A model generated the notes under the pieces. That model did no database searches. It saw nothing but the letters and a program-made list of their open reading frames with translations, and had not been told where the DNA came from. This document shows positions 8,193 through 17,184 of a DNA stretch of 64,000 nucleotides, piece by piece. The number at the start of each line of letters is the position of its first letter. Positions within the stretch are counted from its first letter, which is position 1. Origin of the DNA: SAR324 cluster bacterium (GTDB lineage: Bacteria; SAR324; NAC60-12); assembly GCA_015232315.1 (NCBI GenBank), contig JADFZZ010000023.1, positions 1-64,000 of the forward strand. Reading direction: 5' to 3'. The translations under genes were made by a program, and so were the position numbers.

Positions 8193-8743
8193 TGAGCGTA
8201 ACAACGGAAACCATTGATACCAAGATTCTGATAATGTGCCCGGAATCATTGATCTATGGATTTGTTAGGGAAATTGTTTTTGAGCGTCACAAATTTTAAT
8301 GGTGACAGCGTGGTAGTGTAACAGATGGATAGCAATGTATTGAAGTTTGGGAATAGAGTTTCTGGTCCCCCAATCGGTTTTACAGAATTTGAAAATAATG
8401 ATGTCACAGGGTGTTTCATGGATAGTTGCTCCAGCCATGCAAATCGCTCCTGCTACGTATGATTATTTACAGGTTCCGTATGATTTCAAAAGCACCTGAA
8501 ATCCGGTGAAAAAATGATGGTTCCCCGGGATTTCCCCGTGAGGAGGATCCAGGAAGAAAACTGAAGCCTGCATTGAAGGGTTTCGTTGCCGTATTGAATC
8601 CGGATATATCGGAGTGGATCTTTCTGATAATACGAACCGGCTTCTCTGTGTGTAGAGGTTTCTGAGTAGCGATTGATAAAACTGTAGCGTCTTGGATACT
8701 TGTTTCTCATTGGGAGATGATCCATGAATCTCCTGAAATTTTG

Positions 8744-8899
8744 GGCACCTTTCATAAATTGTGAAAAGTAGTTAACCGTTTGAAGGTAGTCATCCCGACA
8801 GAGTGGGGTACGAGCGATGTGAGTAGAGACGGGTTTGAAACCCGTCTCTACGTCCGTTGGTCGAGATGACAAACTGTAAACAGAAAAATGAAAGGTGCC
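8744..8899. repeat. Fold-back (MITE-like) element carrying palindrome copy 2
   Basis: Outer arms GGCACCTTTCAT (8744-8755) and ATGAAAGGTGCC (8888-8899) are perfect complements. A second, imperfect pair lies inside (around 8780-8797 and 8866-8880, with GTAGTCATC facing GATGAC). The centre is the perfect 29-bp palindrome at 8823-8851, which is also found at 2711-2739. The whole 156 bp can fold into one nested hairpin. It encodes nothing, and no flanking target duplication was recognised. Confidence 0.6.
8823..8851. repeat. 29-bp perfect palindrome (REP-like), copy 2
   Basis: Arms GTAGAGACGGGTTT and AAACCCGTCTCTAC with a central G. It is the exact reverse complement of the copy at 2711-2739. Confidence 0.85.
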
Positions 8900-9127
8900 A
8901 AATATTGTATGTAAAATAATATTTTTAATATGAAAAAATTTTATTTCAGGGGTGTGTCTTCGGAAAAGTCACACAAAATTTCAGTTCCCGCAAGGGAGTT
9001 TCAAGCGGCACCATTCAGTGTGGTGCGCAAACAGGGTAAGGGCTCATATTGGAGGCCATGGAGGTGTCTGGAGTACCACCCAAAATGTCAATTCATGTTA
9101 AACAACCTAATCATTTAAGGAGGAGTT

Positions 9128-10573
9128 ATGGCTATCAGAATCAACCATAATATTAGTTCATTAAATACACAAAGGCAGTTAGGGAACACCACCAGCATTC
9201 AGGCGAAAAATCTGGAACGATTGTCATCTGGCTTGAAAATCAATCGTGGCGCGGATGGACCCGCTGTGTTGGTAAGTTCCGAAAGAATGCGATCTCAAAT
9301 CTCAGGCCTGAAACAGGCTGTTGATAACTCGGAAGTCGCGATTTCACAGGTTCAAACCGCTGAAGCTTCATTGGAGGAAGTCAGCCGACTGTTGATCAAT
9401 GCACGACAACTTGCTGTGCATGCGGCGAACGAAGGCGCCAATGACGCTTTGATGCTGCAAGCAGACCAGGAGGAAATCACCAATGCTCTGGATACGGTTG
9501 ACCGTATTGCAAAATATACCCAGTTTGGAACAAAAAACCTGATTGATGGAAGCCGGGGAGCCAATGGCGTTGCCAATGGTGAAAACATGGAATATGTCAC
9601 TGCGGGTGTGAATACCAAAACATCTCCTGTTTCAGGATATCGTGTGAGCATTGATCAGGTTGCGACACGTTCTGAAATGAAAGGACAGGTGGCACTGACA
9701 CAGGCTGTTATTGACGCTGGTGAACGGATCACCATTTCTGAGGGAGGCAAAACTTTGACGTTTGTCACCGAGGCCGGACAAAATGTGGATTCAACCTTGA
9801 ACGCACTCGATGTCAAAATCAAGGAAGTCGGACTGAATGTCGATCTTCTTCGGGATGAAGGGGGTATCATTCACATGCGGCATAAAGAATATGGCAGCAA
9901 GTTTGGTATCACAGCATCCAGTTCAACCGCCGGAATTCTGTCAGTGGAAGGCAATGTGTCCGTACAGGCAATTCGTGGACAGGATGTCGCCGGAAAGATC
10001 AATGGTGAGGAGGCTGTTGGTGATGGGCAGATTCTCACAGGAAAAGTCGGGACTGCCAATGTTGAGGGACTTGCTGTGAGATATACAGGAGAGTCTGTTC
10101 CTCAACCAGCCTATGAAGTGGGAACCGTTGCGGTGTTCCAGAACTCACTCAGCTATCAGATTGGCGCGAATGCCGGGCAAACCACCCGGTTATCGCTCAA
10201 GGATATGAGTTCCAGGGCCTTGGGCAAAGGCGTTAAAACCGAGTCCGGATTTAAAACTTTGCGCGAAGTGAATGTTCAAACTGAAGCCAAGGCACAGGAT
10301 ACGATCCGTGTTTTGGACTCTGCGCTGGCAGAAGTCTCGACCACAAGGGCGACCATTGGAGCCTTCCAGAAAAACAACCTGGAAAGTAATTTGAACTCCT
10401 TGAGAAACGCTCATGAAAATTTGACCAATGCCGAGTCAGTCTTGCGAGATGCGGATATGGCATCGGAAATGGCCGAATTTACCAGGAATCAGATCATGCT
10501 ACAGTCTGGAACTGCCATGCTGGCTCAGGCAAATCAGACTCCTCAGGCAGTCTTGTCCTTGCTGGGACAATAA
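9128..10573 (+). CDS. fliC: Flagellin 2
   Basis: 481 residues, the second filament subunit. Conserved N-terminal (MAIRINHNISSLNTQRQLGN, ERLSSGLKINRGADGPA) and C-terminal regions (TIGAFQKNNLESNLNSLRNA, SGTAMLAQANQTPQAVLSLL) match flagellin 1 closely. The central part is shorter, but keeps the DVAGKINGEEAVGDGQILTG motif and a beta-rich block also seen in flagellin 1 (EGGKT followed by MRHKEYGSKFGIT). The start is set by AAGGAGG directly upstream. Two flagellins of different length suggest a composite filament or switching between them. The 3' side is followed by inverted repeats at 10599-10673 and 10751-10783. Confidence 0.95.
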   Translation: MAIRINHNISSLNTQRQLGNTTSIQAKNLERLSSGLKINRGADGPAVLVSSERMRSQISGLKQAVDNSEVAISQVQTAEASLEEVSRLLINARQLAVHAANEGANDALMLQADQEEITNALDTVDRIAKYTQFGTKNLIDGSRGANGVANGENMEYVTAGVNTKTSPVSGYRVSIDQVATRSEMKGQVALTQAVIDAGERITISEGGKTLTFVTEAGQNVDSTLNALDVKIKEVGLNVDLLRDEGGIIHMRHKEYGSKFGITASSSTAGILSVEGNVSVQAIRGQDVAGKINGEEAVGDGQILTGKVGTANVEGLAVRYTGESVPQPAYEVGTVAVFQNSLSYQIGANAGQTTRLSLKDMSSRALGKGVKTESGFKTLREVNVQTEAKAQDTIRVLDSALAEVSTTRATIGAFQKNNLESNLNSLRNAHENLTNAESVLRDADMASEMAEFTRNQIMLQSGTAMLAQANQTPQAVLSLLGQ

Positions 10574-10892
10574 CAGGTGGTTAGAAAACACTCTGAATCT
10601 GGCCAACCGTTGCACTGACTTTTTTGGGAATTATCTGTTGACTTCCATGAAGACTGTGAAATTCGGTTGGCCAAAAGGCCTGACCTTTCTCAGAGAATTT
10701 CGGCTCCAGCCTTAATTGGAGCAGGTGTGGTTAACGTTGGTTGACATGTTTCTCCCGATTGCCCTGGATGGACTTTCGGGAGAAATTACCACCTGTGTCC
10801 TGGTAGCAGACTGGCTTGAGAAACACTGCGGCGCGATGACAAAAAACTTGTTTCCATATCAGCTTTGGTTATGTTGAATGATCCGGTGAATC
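10574..10892. other. Intergenic region after flagellin 2
   Basis: About 320 bp. TGGCCAACCG (10599-10608) and CGGTTGGCCA (10664-10673) are a perfect 10-bp inverted repeat with a 55-base loop. TCTCCCGA (10751-10758) and TCGGGAGA (10776-10783) form a second hairpin that may end the flagellin messenger, though without a T run. No coding sequence is seen. Confidence 0.5.
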
Positions 10893-12014
10893 ATGTATTC
10901 CGGGATTGATCAACATCTGATTCTTGAATGGAGTTTGAGATTGAAAATCTCTTTGGCAACAAAGAAACAGGGCGTGGACGCCTTGAAACAGGTTATATCT
11001 CGTGAAACAGTCCTCTCTCAGCAATTAAAATTGGATGTTGAACAACTGAGAGCCATCACTCGTGAGTATCGAGTACGCATTCCGGAATATTATCTGAATC
11101 TGATTGAAGCACCGGATGACCCCATTTGGAAGCAGTCCGTTCCTGATGAACGTGAACTGGATTCAGACAATCTTCCTGAAGATCCCTTTCTTGAAGATGA
11201 TCCGCATTATTCTCCTGTTCCTCATTTAACTCACCGTTACCCGGATCGTGTGTTGTTGCTTGTCACCGATCAATGTCCGATGTATTGCCGTTATTGCATG
11301 CGCAAACGCAAAACCCAGAAACATGGAGGTGTGACACGCTCCACGATTCAGCAGGGGATTGCCTATATCCAGCGTACACCTGCGGTTCGTGAAGTGATTT
11401 TATCCGGGGGAGACCCCTTGATGTTGGCGGACTCTCTGCTGGAAAGAATTCTCAGACAGATCCGGGCTGTCGAACATGTGGAAATCCTCAGGATTCATAC
11501 GCGGATGCCCTGTGTTCTGCCCCAACGGGTGACTCCTGAACTGGCTCGAATGATCGCGCGGTTTCATCCGCTGTTCATGGTAGTGCATTTCAATCATCCC
11601 CGTGAGTTGACCCCTGAAGCCAAAACCGCACTGGGCTATCTGGCTGATGCCGGAATTCCCTTGAATAACCAGTCTGTTCTGCTCAAAGGGGTCAATGATG
11701 ATCCGGTGGTGTTACGGACGCTCTGTCTGGAACTGTTAAAGAGTCGGGTTCGTCCCTATTATCTCCATCAGGCGGACCTGGTGCATGGAACCGATCATTT
11801 CAGAACCAGGGTTGAAACAGGATTGGAAATCATGCGTTCACTACGTGGCCAGATCAGTGGTTTGGCGGTTCCGCAGTATGTGCTTGACGGTCCAGGAGGA
11901 GGCGGTAAAATCCCGTTATATCCTGATGATCAACAGGTTGTTCTGGAAGAAAAAGTTATTTTGAAAAATTGTGACGGCGGCAATATGGAATATCCCCAGG
12001 TCGCCAAAGATTGA
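10893..12014 (+). CDS. KamA/EpmB-family radical SAM enzyme (lysine 2,3-aminomutase-like)
   Basis: 373 residues. The family uses S-adenosylmethionine, a 4Fe-4S cluster and pyridoxal phosphate to move the alpha-amino group of lysine to the beta carbon. Visible are the cluster motif C128-x3-C132-x2-C135 (CPMYCRYC), SGGDPL at 171-176, the lysine-contacting residues D295 (HQADL) and D332 (LDGPGGGG), and the PLP lysine K339 (GGGGKIP). It is shorter than catabolic KamA (about 415 residues) and close in size to EpmB, which prepares beta-lysine for elongation factor P; neither efp nor epmA is in the window. The ATG used has no strong ribosome site, so the start is uncertain. It follows the flagellins by 320 bp and overlaps the next gene. 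Confidence 0.88.
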   Translation: MYSGIDQHLILEWSLRLKISLATKKQGVDALKQVISRETVLSQQLKLDVEQLRAITREYRVRIPEYYLNLIEAPDDPIWKQSVPDERELDSDNLPEDPFLEDDPHYSPVPHLTHRYPDRVLLLVTDQCPMYCRYCMRKRKTQKHGGVTRSTIQQGIAYIQRTPAVREVILSGGDPLMLADSLLERILRQIRAVEHVEILRIHTRMPCVLPQRVTPELARMIARFHPLFMVVHFNHPRELTPEAKTALGYLADAGIPLNNQSVLLKGVNDDPVVLRTLCLELLKSRVRPYYLHQADLVHGTDHFRTRVETGLEIMRSLRGQISGLAVPQYVLDGPGGGGKIPLYPDDQQVVLEEKVILKNCDGGNMEYPQVAKD

Positions 12015-12955
12015 GAGAGACTGTGGACCTTTGGAAAAAAGCTAAAATTTTGTGGCAGGCAGGCAACATGGATGAACTCATGAACACTTATCATGAATTG
12101 GTTCATCAGGGGGAACTCAAGGCACACTGGTATCTGGCTTATCTGTATTATGCGGAAAAAGCGGATTATCCTCAGGCTCTCGGGCATTTGGGACAAATTT
12201 ATCCGCAATATCCTCAGGCTTCCTATAACATTGCCATGGTTTACTGGCGCATGAAACGCATCAGGGAATGTGTTTATTATTTAAAGGCCGCCATTCATGC
12301 CGGGGTACCGGAAGCCCATCTTCAAAGGGGATATATTCATGAATGTCTTCAGGAATATGTGGAAGCGATCATGCAATATCAGATTGCGGTCTACAAAGGA
12401 CTTCCACATGCCAATCTGTTACTGGCCCAACTTTATGAATCCATGTCTGACTGGGAACGTGCCGGTGATTATTATGAAGCCGTCAGACAGCATGGTATGG
12501 AACAATGGATACAGAATATGAATCTGCATAAAATCCCCGGTGGGCAAACGGCCTGGCAAATTGATGACTATTGTTCACAACTGAGGAACTGTCAGACTAC
12601 AGGATTCTGGGTAACAGGCAGAGCATGTCAGGAAGAAGGGCGGTATCTTGATGCCGCGCTGAATTATGAGCAGGCGATTGATCACGGTGATGAGCGTGGA
12701 GAAGCAGGATTTCATGAGTTGTTTTCAGCCATGTCCAATGATCAGGAACGTTTGCCTCTGATCAAGGAACTCCTGCACCATGGGAGTCGCGAAGGTTATT
12801 ATTTTCTGGCGGAATATTATGTGGATCACAACGACTTGAAGCGGGCGTTGATCGCCATCAGAAAATATAATGAGGCGACCAATAAACAGCAAAAAAAAGG
12901 TATGGTGTTGTTGAATACAATTTTTGAGAAGTTAGCCTCTGCTGAAACAGAATAA
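12011..12955 (+). CDS. TPR/Sel1-like repeat protein
   Basis: Up to 314 residues and no signal peptide, so probably cytoplasmic. Several helical repeats of about 34-36 residues are visible: AHWYLAYLYYAEKADYPQAL, ASYNIAMVYWRMKRIRECVY, ANLLLAQLYESMSDWERAGD and ALNYEQAIDHGD. Proteins of this type act as adaptors. The frame is open from a TTG at 12011, which overlaps the stop of the radical SAM gene; a GTG at 12023 or ATG at 12068 are other possible starts. Coupling to the upstream gene suggests a joint role, but the partner is unknown. Confidence 0.75.
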   Translation: MRETVDLWKKAKILWQAGNMDELMNTYHELVHQGELKAHWYLAYLYYAEKADYPQALGHLGQIYPQYPQASYNIAMVYWRMKRIRECVYYLKAAIHAGVPEAHLQRGYIHECLQEYVEAIMQYQIAVYKGLPHANLLLAQLYESMSDWERAGDYYEAVRQHGMEQWIQNMNLHKIPGGQTAWQIDDYCSQLRNCQTTGFWVTGRACQEEGRYLDAALNYEQAIDHGDERGEAGFHELFSAMSNDQERLPLIKELLHHGSREGYYFLAEYYVDHNDLKRALIAIRKYNEATNKQQKKGMVLLNTIFEKLASAETE

Positions 12956-12967
12956 ACATTCACTGCT

Positions 12968-13729
12968 TCACATCAATTCAACCAGTTGTGGATGAAGTCG
13001 GGGATTGCTGATAAGAATCTGCTCAGGTTTCTGCCACGGGTTTCCGGAAAAATCGGTCACTACCGCACCAGCTTCCCTGGCAATCACCATTCCTGCCGCA
13101 ATGTCATACAAATTGAGATTTTGTTCCCAAAAGCCATCCAGTCTACCATCTGCCACAAAACAGCAGTCAATGGCGGCGGAGCCCAGAACCCTGATTCCGG
13201 AAAGCCGGCTGGCAATGCGCCCGAAGCGCGGAAGATTATTGTCCTCCAGATTTGACCGCAGACAGGCAAAGCCTGAAGCAACCACTGCTTTTTCGAGTGT
13301 GTCCACATCCGAGACATGGATCGCGGTGCCATTTTTGAAGGCTCCAGCACCTGCTTCAGCAATGTATAAAGTGTCCATCGCCGGTGCGTAAACAGCGCCC
13401 ATCCTCAGTTCATGTTCTAGTTCAACCGCAATGCTGATGCTCCAGTGGTATTGTCCTTTGGTGAAGGAAAGGGTTCCATCAATGGGATCAACAATCCAGC
13501 GACCAACTTTGCCGATTTGTTCTCCGCCTTCTTCACCGTAAAATCCAAACTCGGGAAAATATTTACGCATATTCTGGCGAATACAGTGTTCAACAGCGAT
13601 ATCGGCTTCTGAAACCAGGTCTTTTTCACCTTTGTGATGAATTTTCAGATCACCCAGCCTCTCAGCCCAGTTCAGGGCTTCCCTGCCAGCGATTCTTATG
13701 GTTTCTTCCAGAAATTCCAGAGTCATTTT
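12968..13729 (-). CDS. Inositol monophosphatase family protein (SuhB/CysQ-like)
   Basis: 253 residues from the ATG at 13729, which overlaps the stop of the upstream gene (ATGA) and fits the family start better than an upstream frame extension. Metal-binding signatures are clear: KGEKDLVSEAD, YGEEGG, WIVDPIDGTLSFTKG, and near the C-terminus WEQNLNLYDIAAG, where most members have W-D-x-A-A-G. The family removes phosphate from inositol-1-phosphate, from 3'-phosphoadenosine nucleotides or from sugar phosphates using magnesium. The exact substrate cannot be read from the sequence. It is the downstream member of a pair with the 103-residue gene. Confidence 0.88.
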   Translation of the reverse strand, partial: KMTLEFLEETIRIAGREALNWAERLGDLKIHHKGEKDLVSEADIAVEHCIRQNMRKYFPEFGFYGEEGGEQIGKVGRWIVDPIDGTLSFTKGQYHWSISIAVELEHELRMGAVYAPAMDTLYIAEAGAGAFKNGTAIHVSDVDTLEKAVVASGFACLRSNLEDNNLPRFGRIASRLSGIRVLGSAAIDCCFVADGRLDGFWEQNLNLYDIAAGMVIAREAGAVVTDFSGNPWQKPEQILISNPRLHPQLVELM

Positions 13730-14040
13730 CATAAGGAGAGGCCTGAACCTTTTTCTAAAATATCCATCACTTCTACGATACTGAACCAACCTCGACTGGT
13801 GTTTTCAAGATGTTCGGTTGTGATCATGGTGACTTTCAGTTTGATTTGCTCAATATGAGAAATGTCGCTCAGGATCATGGTCAATTCCTTTCCCACTCTG
13901 GCATCAGCACTGACTGTAATGCCAAAGCGCACTCCCTGTTTGACCTCATTATTATTCTGGAGTCGGACAATACAGTTGTGAACCAGTATATCGTCCGAAT
14001 ATCTGAAATGTGCTTCCAGTACATCCGATTTTTCAAACAT
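13729..14040 (-). CDS. Hypothetical 103-residue cytoplasmic protein
   Basis: No family is recognised. It has no signal peptide or membrane segment and is predicted to be mixed alpha/beta (SDDILVHNCIVRLQN, KELTMILSDISHIEQIKLKV, WFSIVEVMDILEKG). The size and strand pattern would fit a PilZ-like fold, but the RxxxR and D/NxSxxG motifs are absent. Translational overlap with the inositol-phosphatase-family gene supports that it is real. It starts 47 bp after the end of the biotin carboxylase gene, so the three may form one operon. Confidence 0.6.
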   Translation of the reverse strand: MFEKSDVLEAHFRYSDDILVHNCIVRLQNNNEVKQGVRFGITVSADARVGKELTMILSDISHIEQIKLKVTMITTEHLENTSRGWFSIVEVMDILEKGSGLSL

Positions 14041-14087
14041 AGGTTTTCTCCCAATCCCCTGTTAAATTCGAAATAATGTTACAATTT

Positions 14088-16865
14088 TTACCACCATTGC
14101 ATCAATCGTTCAGTTTCTTCTTTTTGACGCTTGAGAATTTCTTCTTCCGTTTCAATGACTGGTGGAATATCAGGTTCAATTTCAAACAGAACCTGTCCCC
14201 GTGCCACAATAACACCTGTGGAACCATCAAGTTTCATCGATTTAATGGTTCCGGGAAATTCCGCGCGGATCGGGTTGAACATTTTCATGACTTCCAGAAG
14301 TCCCACAACCTCTCCGGTTTCGACATGCTGCCCGATTGTCACATAAGGCGGAGAGGTTGGTGTTTCTCTAGAGTAGAAGGTTCCACCAGTCCAACTCAGG
14401 ATCTCATTGCTTTTGGCTGGCGGCGGTGGTGCCAAGGCGGTTATCATTTCATTGATTCGTTTTGAATCGGTAAAGATTGCCGGAATTTCTACTTCAAGTT
14501 CATCATTTCCATGGAAATCAAAAAATTGAGATTCTTTGCCCAGTGCTGCCGGCATTTTAAGAATATCCAAACCTAACTGGAAGCCACGATGGGAAGCCTG
14601 AATATTAGCCCACAATTCAGGTGTGAAACGATTCCCGGGAATTTCTGAACCGGAAAGCACCTTGTCGAGTGTCTGCCAATCCATGTCAGGATTACCCAGA
14701 CGCTGTTTCAGTTCTTTATAAAAGTCCAGACCACGTGTGATCAGTTTCTGGTCATCTTCCCAGATCTGTTCACTGGGCTCTACTCCGGGATGTTCCTCGA
14801 GTCTGACGTAATGGTAGAGTTCATCCAGAATTTCCAGAGGATTCCTCACCCAGATAAACTGGTTATTGTCCAGTTTCCAACGAGGTAAGGGGCGTGTTGC
14901 CAGCCAGCCAGCCATTAAATGGGAATCATCCAGAAGAATCTTGAGTGGGCGTGTCAACAGGGTTTGCTTCGTCTCACACATCGTAACAGCGTCTTTGCCG
15001 TTTTGATCTTTAACGCGTTTGATGAGCAGATTCCAGGCAATGTCCAGATTGACCAGATCCGATATTTGACGAATGTGGCCGACCAGCGCCAGGTAGGATT
15101 GGACAAACCTGGTTGAGGGTTTGACCATTGCGTCATTGCCTATGAGCCAGTTGAGCAAGCCGTAATGGAAGCCAATATTTAAATGCAGATCTGTTCCACG
15201 GATTTCTGTTTTCCGGAGAATATTTGCCAGTTGTTGAAAATTATTCAGCCTGGACTCACCATGGTTCACGATCAACGCCACATTGGAATCATAAGCGCCT
15301 GCCAGATTATAGGATTGAAACAAGCCTGTATCAGGGTTCAGAATGCCAATTCCCTGGTCATCGCGTAATTCATTTTCCAGTGGTGGCGACCAATAACGGA
15401 GAATTCCTCCCGCATGAGGTTTGAGGGCCGCATTGGTAGCGTTGATCCGTGCTTCGCAACCTGAAACGTTTCTGGGAAGCCTCTCAGGCTTCGGAATCTG
15501 TTTCCCGTAACAGGCGATAAACAGCATGGCACCTACCAGAGAATCCAGAATGAAATATTCTTCAGGATCAGCAGGATTAGCGAATTTAAGGGAATAAGCC
15601 ATCTCCGTCACACGATGTTCCACCTGGATCCGTGTGTTGACTTCCATAAAATAGTGTGAATCCTTTTCCACAATACACTCAAAGGTGGAGGCCGAATTGA
15701 GACGAATTTCCTCGCCGAATTTCTGAGCCTGCTGGCACATGGCCCTCACAGTTTTCAAATCTGCCTTGAGTACTTCCGCTTTTCTGGTTTTTCCCTGTGC
15801 TTCATAGTCACGAATTGAGGCTTCCAGCAATTCCTCAGTCAAGGACACTTCCAGCAGTTTCTGTTCATGCATCTGCAAGGAACAGTCACGGGCACCCAAT
15901 TCGACACACCACTCCCCATTACCAAGCAATTGAACTTCATTATGGCGTGTGTTCTCGATGTTGAGCTCAATCAGAAAGTTTTTATTGTCGCCTGCGCCAG
16001 TCGCTTTGGATTCAATCAACACCGCCTTGACGGCTTCTGCTATTTCTTCAGGTTTTTGTACGATACGCTGACCTTTTCCACCCCCACCGCCAATATGTTT
16101 TAAGCGGATGCGTCTTCCAGGGAGGGTGGACCAGATATTTTGAATTTGTTTTGCGGTTTCTGTTTGAAGTTCAGGAATTGTAATCAGGTCAACTCGTTTG
16201 TCATAGGATGCCTGTAACACATATTCCGCCTTTCGTTCCAGGGTTTCCTGATTGTAGCCGTCAGCGATTTCAAGATGATACTGGGAAATTAAGGATTTTA
16301 AGTATCCTTCGCCATCTGTTCCAGCCTTGGCTAACAGTGTAAGCGCAGTGATGTTATCCACACCCGGTGTAACCGAGACACCGAGTTTTCTTGCAAGTAG
16401 CTTGGCTTCATCTTTTGCGCCGGCGCTATGCGCGACATGCGAACCCGGACCAACAAACACAATATCAGCGTTTTCAATGGATTCAATAAACTCTCCATCT
16501 TCAGCCATGAAACCATAACCGGCAAACAGATGTGTATAGCCATGATCTTTGCATATTTGAATGATCTGATTGATTCTCGCGATCTTTTCTTCTTTGGAAG
16601 CACCGGTATAATCTGGAACAGAGTGGACAGAGCTTTTCCGGTTTTTGATCATTCTCAATTCAGGTGCCAGCGTTTGCGGGTAAACGATGCTGTCTTTATC
16701 AGAAAGCAAAATGCCACACGGCTGAGTTCCCAGGCTCTCAAAGATTTCAATGGCTTCTTTCCGGATGGGTCCGCGACAGACAATCAGACATTTGACATGC
16801 TCGAAAGTAAAAGATCTAGACCATGCACTTTGTTTGGATGACCATTTCAGAATATCGTTGTTCAT
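14088..16865 (-). CDS. Biotin carboxylase / biotin carrier fusion protein (acyl-CoA carboxylase alpha-type)
   Basis: 925 residues. The N-terminal half is a biotin carboxylase, which uses ATP and bicarbonate to carboxylate biotin: FAGYGFMAEDGEF and VFVGPGS near 115-140, the ATP-grasp loop IGGGGGKGQ, and the catalytic block MEVNTRIQVEHRVTEM. About 90 residues are inserted between the first part and the ATP-grasp loop compared with AccC. A region of about 270 residues without a recognised domain follows. The last 110 residues are a biotinyl domain with EVMKM; the biotinylated lysine would be K861. A carboxyltransferase partner is not in the window, so the acyl-CoA substrate (acetyl, propionyl or other) is unknown. 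Confidence 0.88.
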   Translation of the reverse strand: MNNDILKWSSKQSAWSRSFTFEHVKCLIVCRGPIRKEAIEIFESLGTQPCGILLSDKDSIVYPQTLAPELRMIKNRKSSVHSVPDYTGASKEEKIARINQIIQICKDHGYTHLFAGYGFMAEDGEFIESIENADIVFVGPGSHVAHSAGAKDEAKLLARKLGVSVTPGVDNITALTLLAKAGTDGEGYLKSLISQYHLEIADGYNQETLERKAEYVLQASYDKRVDLITIPELQTETAKQIQNIWSTLPGRRIRLKHIGGGGGKGQRIVQKPEEIAEAVKAVLIESKATGAGDNKNFLIELNIENTRHNEVQLLGNGEWCVELGARDCSLQMHEQKLLEVSLTEELLEASIRDYEAQGKTRKAEVLKADLKTVRAMCQQAQKFGEEIRLNSASTFECIVEKDSHYFMEVNTRIQVEHRVTEMAYSLKFANPADPEEYFILDSLVGAMLFIACYGKQIPKPERLPRNVSGCEARINATNAALKPHAGGILRYWSPPLENELRDDQGIGILNPDTGLFQSYNLAGAYDSNVALIVNHGESRLNNFQQLANILRKTEIRGTDLHLNIGFHYGLLNWLIGNDAMVKPSTRFVQSYLALVGHIRQISDLVNLDIAWNLLIKRVKDQNGKDAVTMCETKQTLLTRPLKILLDDSHLMAGWLATRPLPRWKLDNNQFIWVRNPLEILDELYHYVRLEEHPGVEPSEQIWEDDQKLITRGLDFYKELKQRLGNPDMDWQTLDKVLSGSEIPGNRFTPELWANIQASHRGFQLGLDILKMPAALGKESQFFDFHGNDELEVEIPAIFTDSKRINEMITALAPPPPAKSNEILSWTGGTFYSRETPTSPPYVTIGQHVETGEVVGLLEVMKMFNPIRAEFPGTIKSMKLDGSTGVIVARGQVLFEIEPDIPPVIETEEEILKRQKEETERLMQWW

Positions 16866-17184
16866 GGAATATACTCCAGAAAAGTTATGAGGATCACAGA
16901 GAAGAGGAAAAGAATTATTTTCTGTCGGTAATGTGAAAATCAGTGCTTTTGTATAAAAAACGGCGAATCAACGCAAGCGGAAGTATCGTGTGGCGACTTT
17001 TTTTTAAAATTCAGACAATTTCTGGGGGCTGATCTGGGGGGCTGAAAAGTTGATTTACCTTGTGACGTCAAAATATGTAATTGCCTGAAAAATAGGCATT
17101 CCTGAAAAAAATGCATAAAAAAACCTGACTGAAGTCCTAAAACACCAGTCAGGTCAAATTTTACTGTATCAATCGTTTATTCGA
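16866..17184. other. Intergenic region between the carboxylase and porin genes
   Basis: About 320 bp. Besides the terminator of the porin gene (17117-17154) it should hold the promoter of the carboxylase gene, but no convincing promoter motif stands out. No coding sequence is seen. Confidence 0.5.
17117..17154 (-). terminator. Intrinsic terminator of the porin-like gene
   Basis: Read on the minus strand: ACCTGACTG, a 14-base loop, CAGTCAGGT, then a run of seven T. A perfect 9-bp stem followed by a T tract is the textbook form, and it lies 31 bp after the porin stop codon. Confidence 0.9.

Larger units (their letters stand above)
8152..9127. other. Intergenic region between the two flagellins
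   Basis: About 975 bp. It holds a hairpin directly after flagellin 1 (8157-8192), a 156-bp fold-back element (8744-8899) that contains the second palindrome copy, and small hairpins at 8950-9045. I see no convincing coding frame. No FliA-like or sigma-54 promoter could be found close to flagellin 2. Confidence 0.6.

Noticed and set aside
8486-8872. 128-residue minus-strand frame between the flagellins
   Set aside because: It runs through the palindromic repeat and fold-back element, has no ribosome site and gives an unnatural composition.
8930-9127. Cyclic di-GMP riboswitch in the flagellin 2 leader
   Set aside because: GCGCAAACAGGG resembles part of a GEMM element, but the conserved GACGCAAAGCC and GGTAGCGG parts are absent.
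13729-14040. PilZ domain for the 103-residue protein
   Set aside because: The size is suitable, but the RxxxR and (D/N)xSxxG c-di-GMP motifs are missing.
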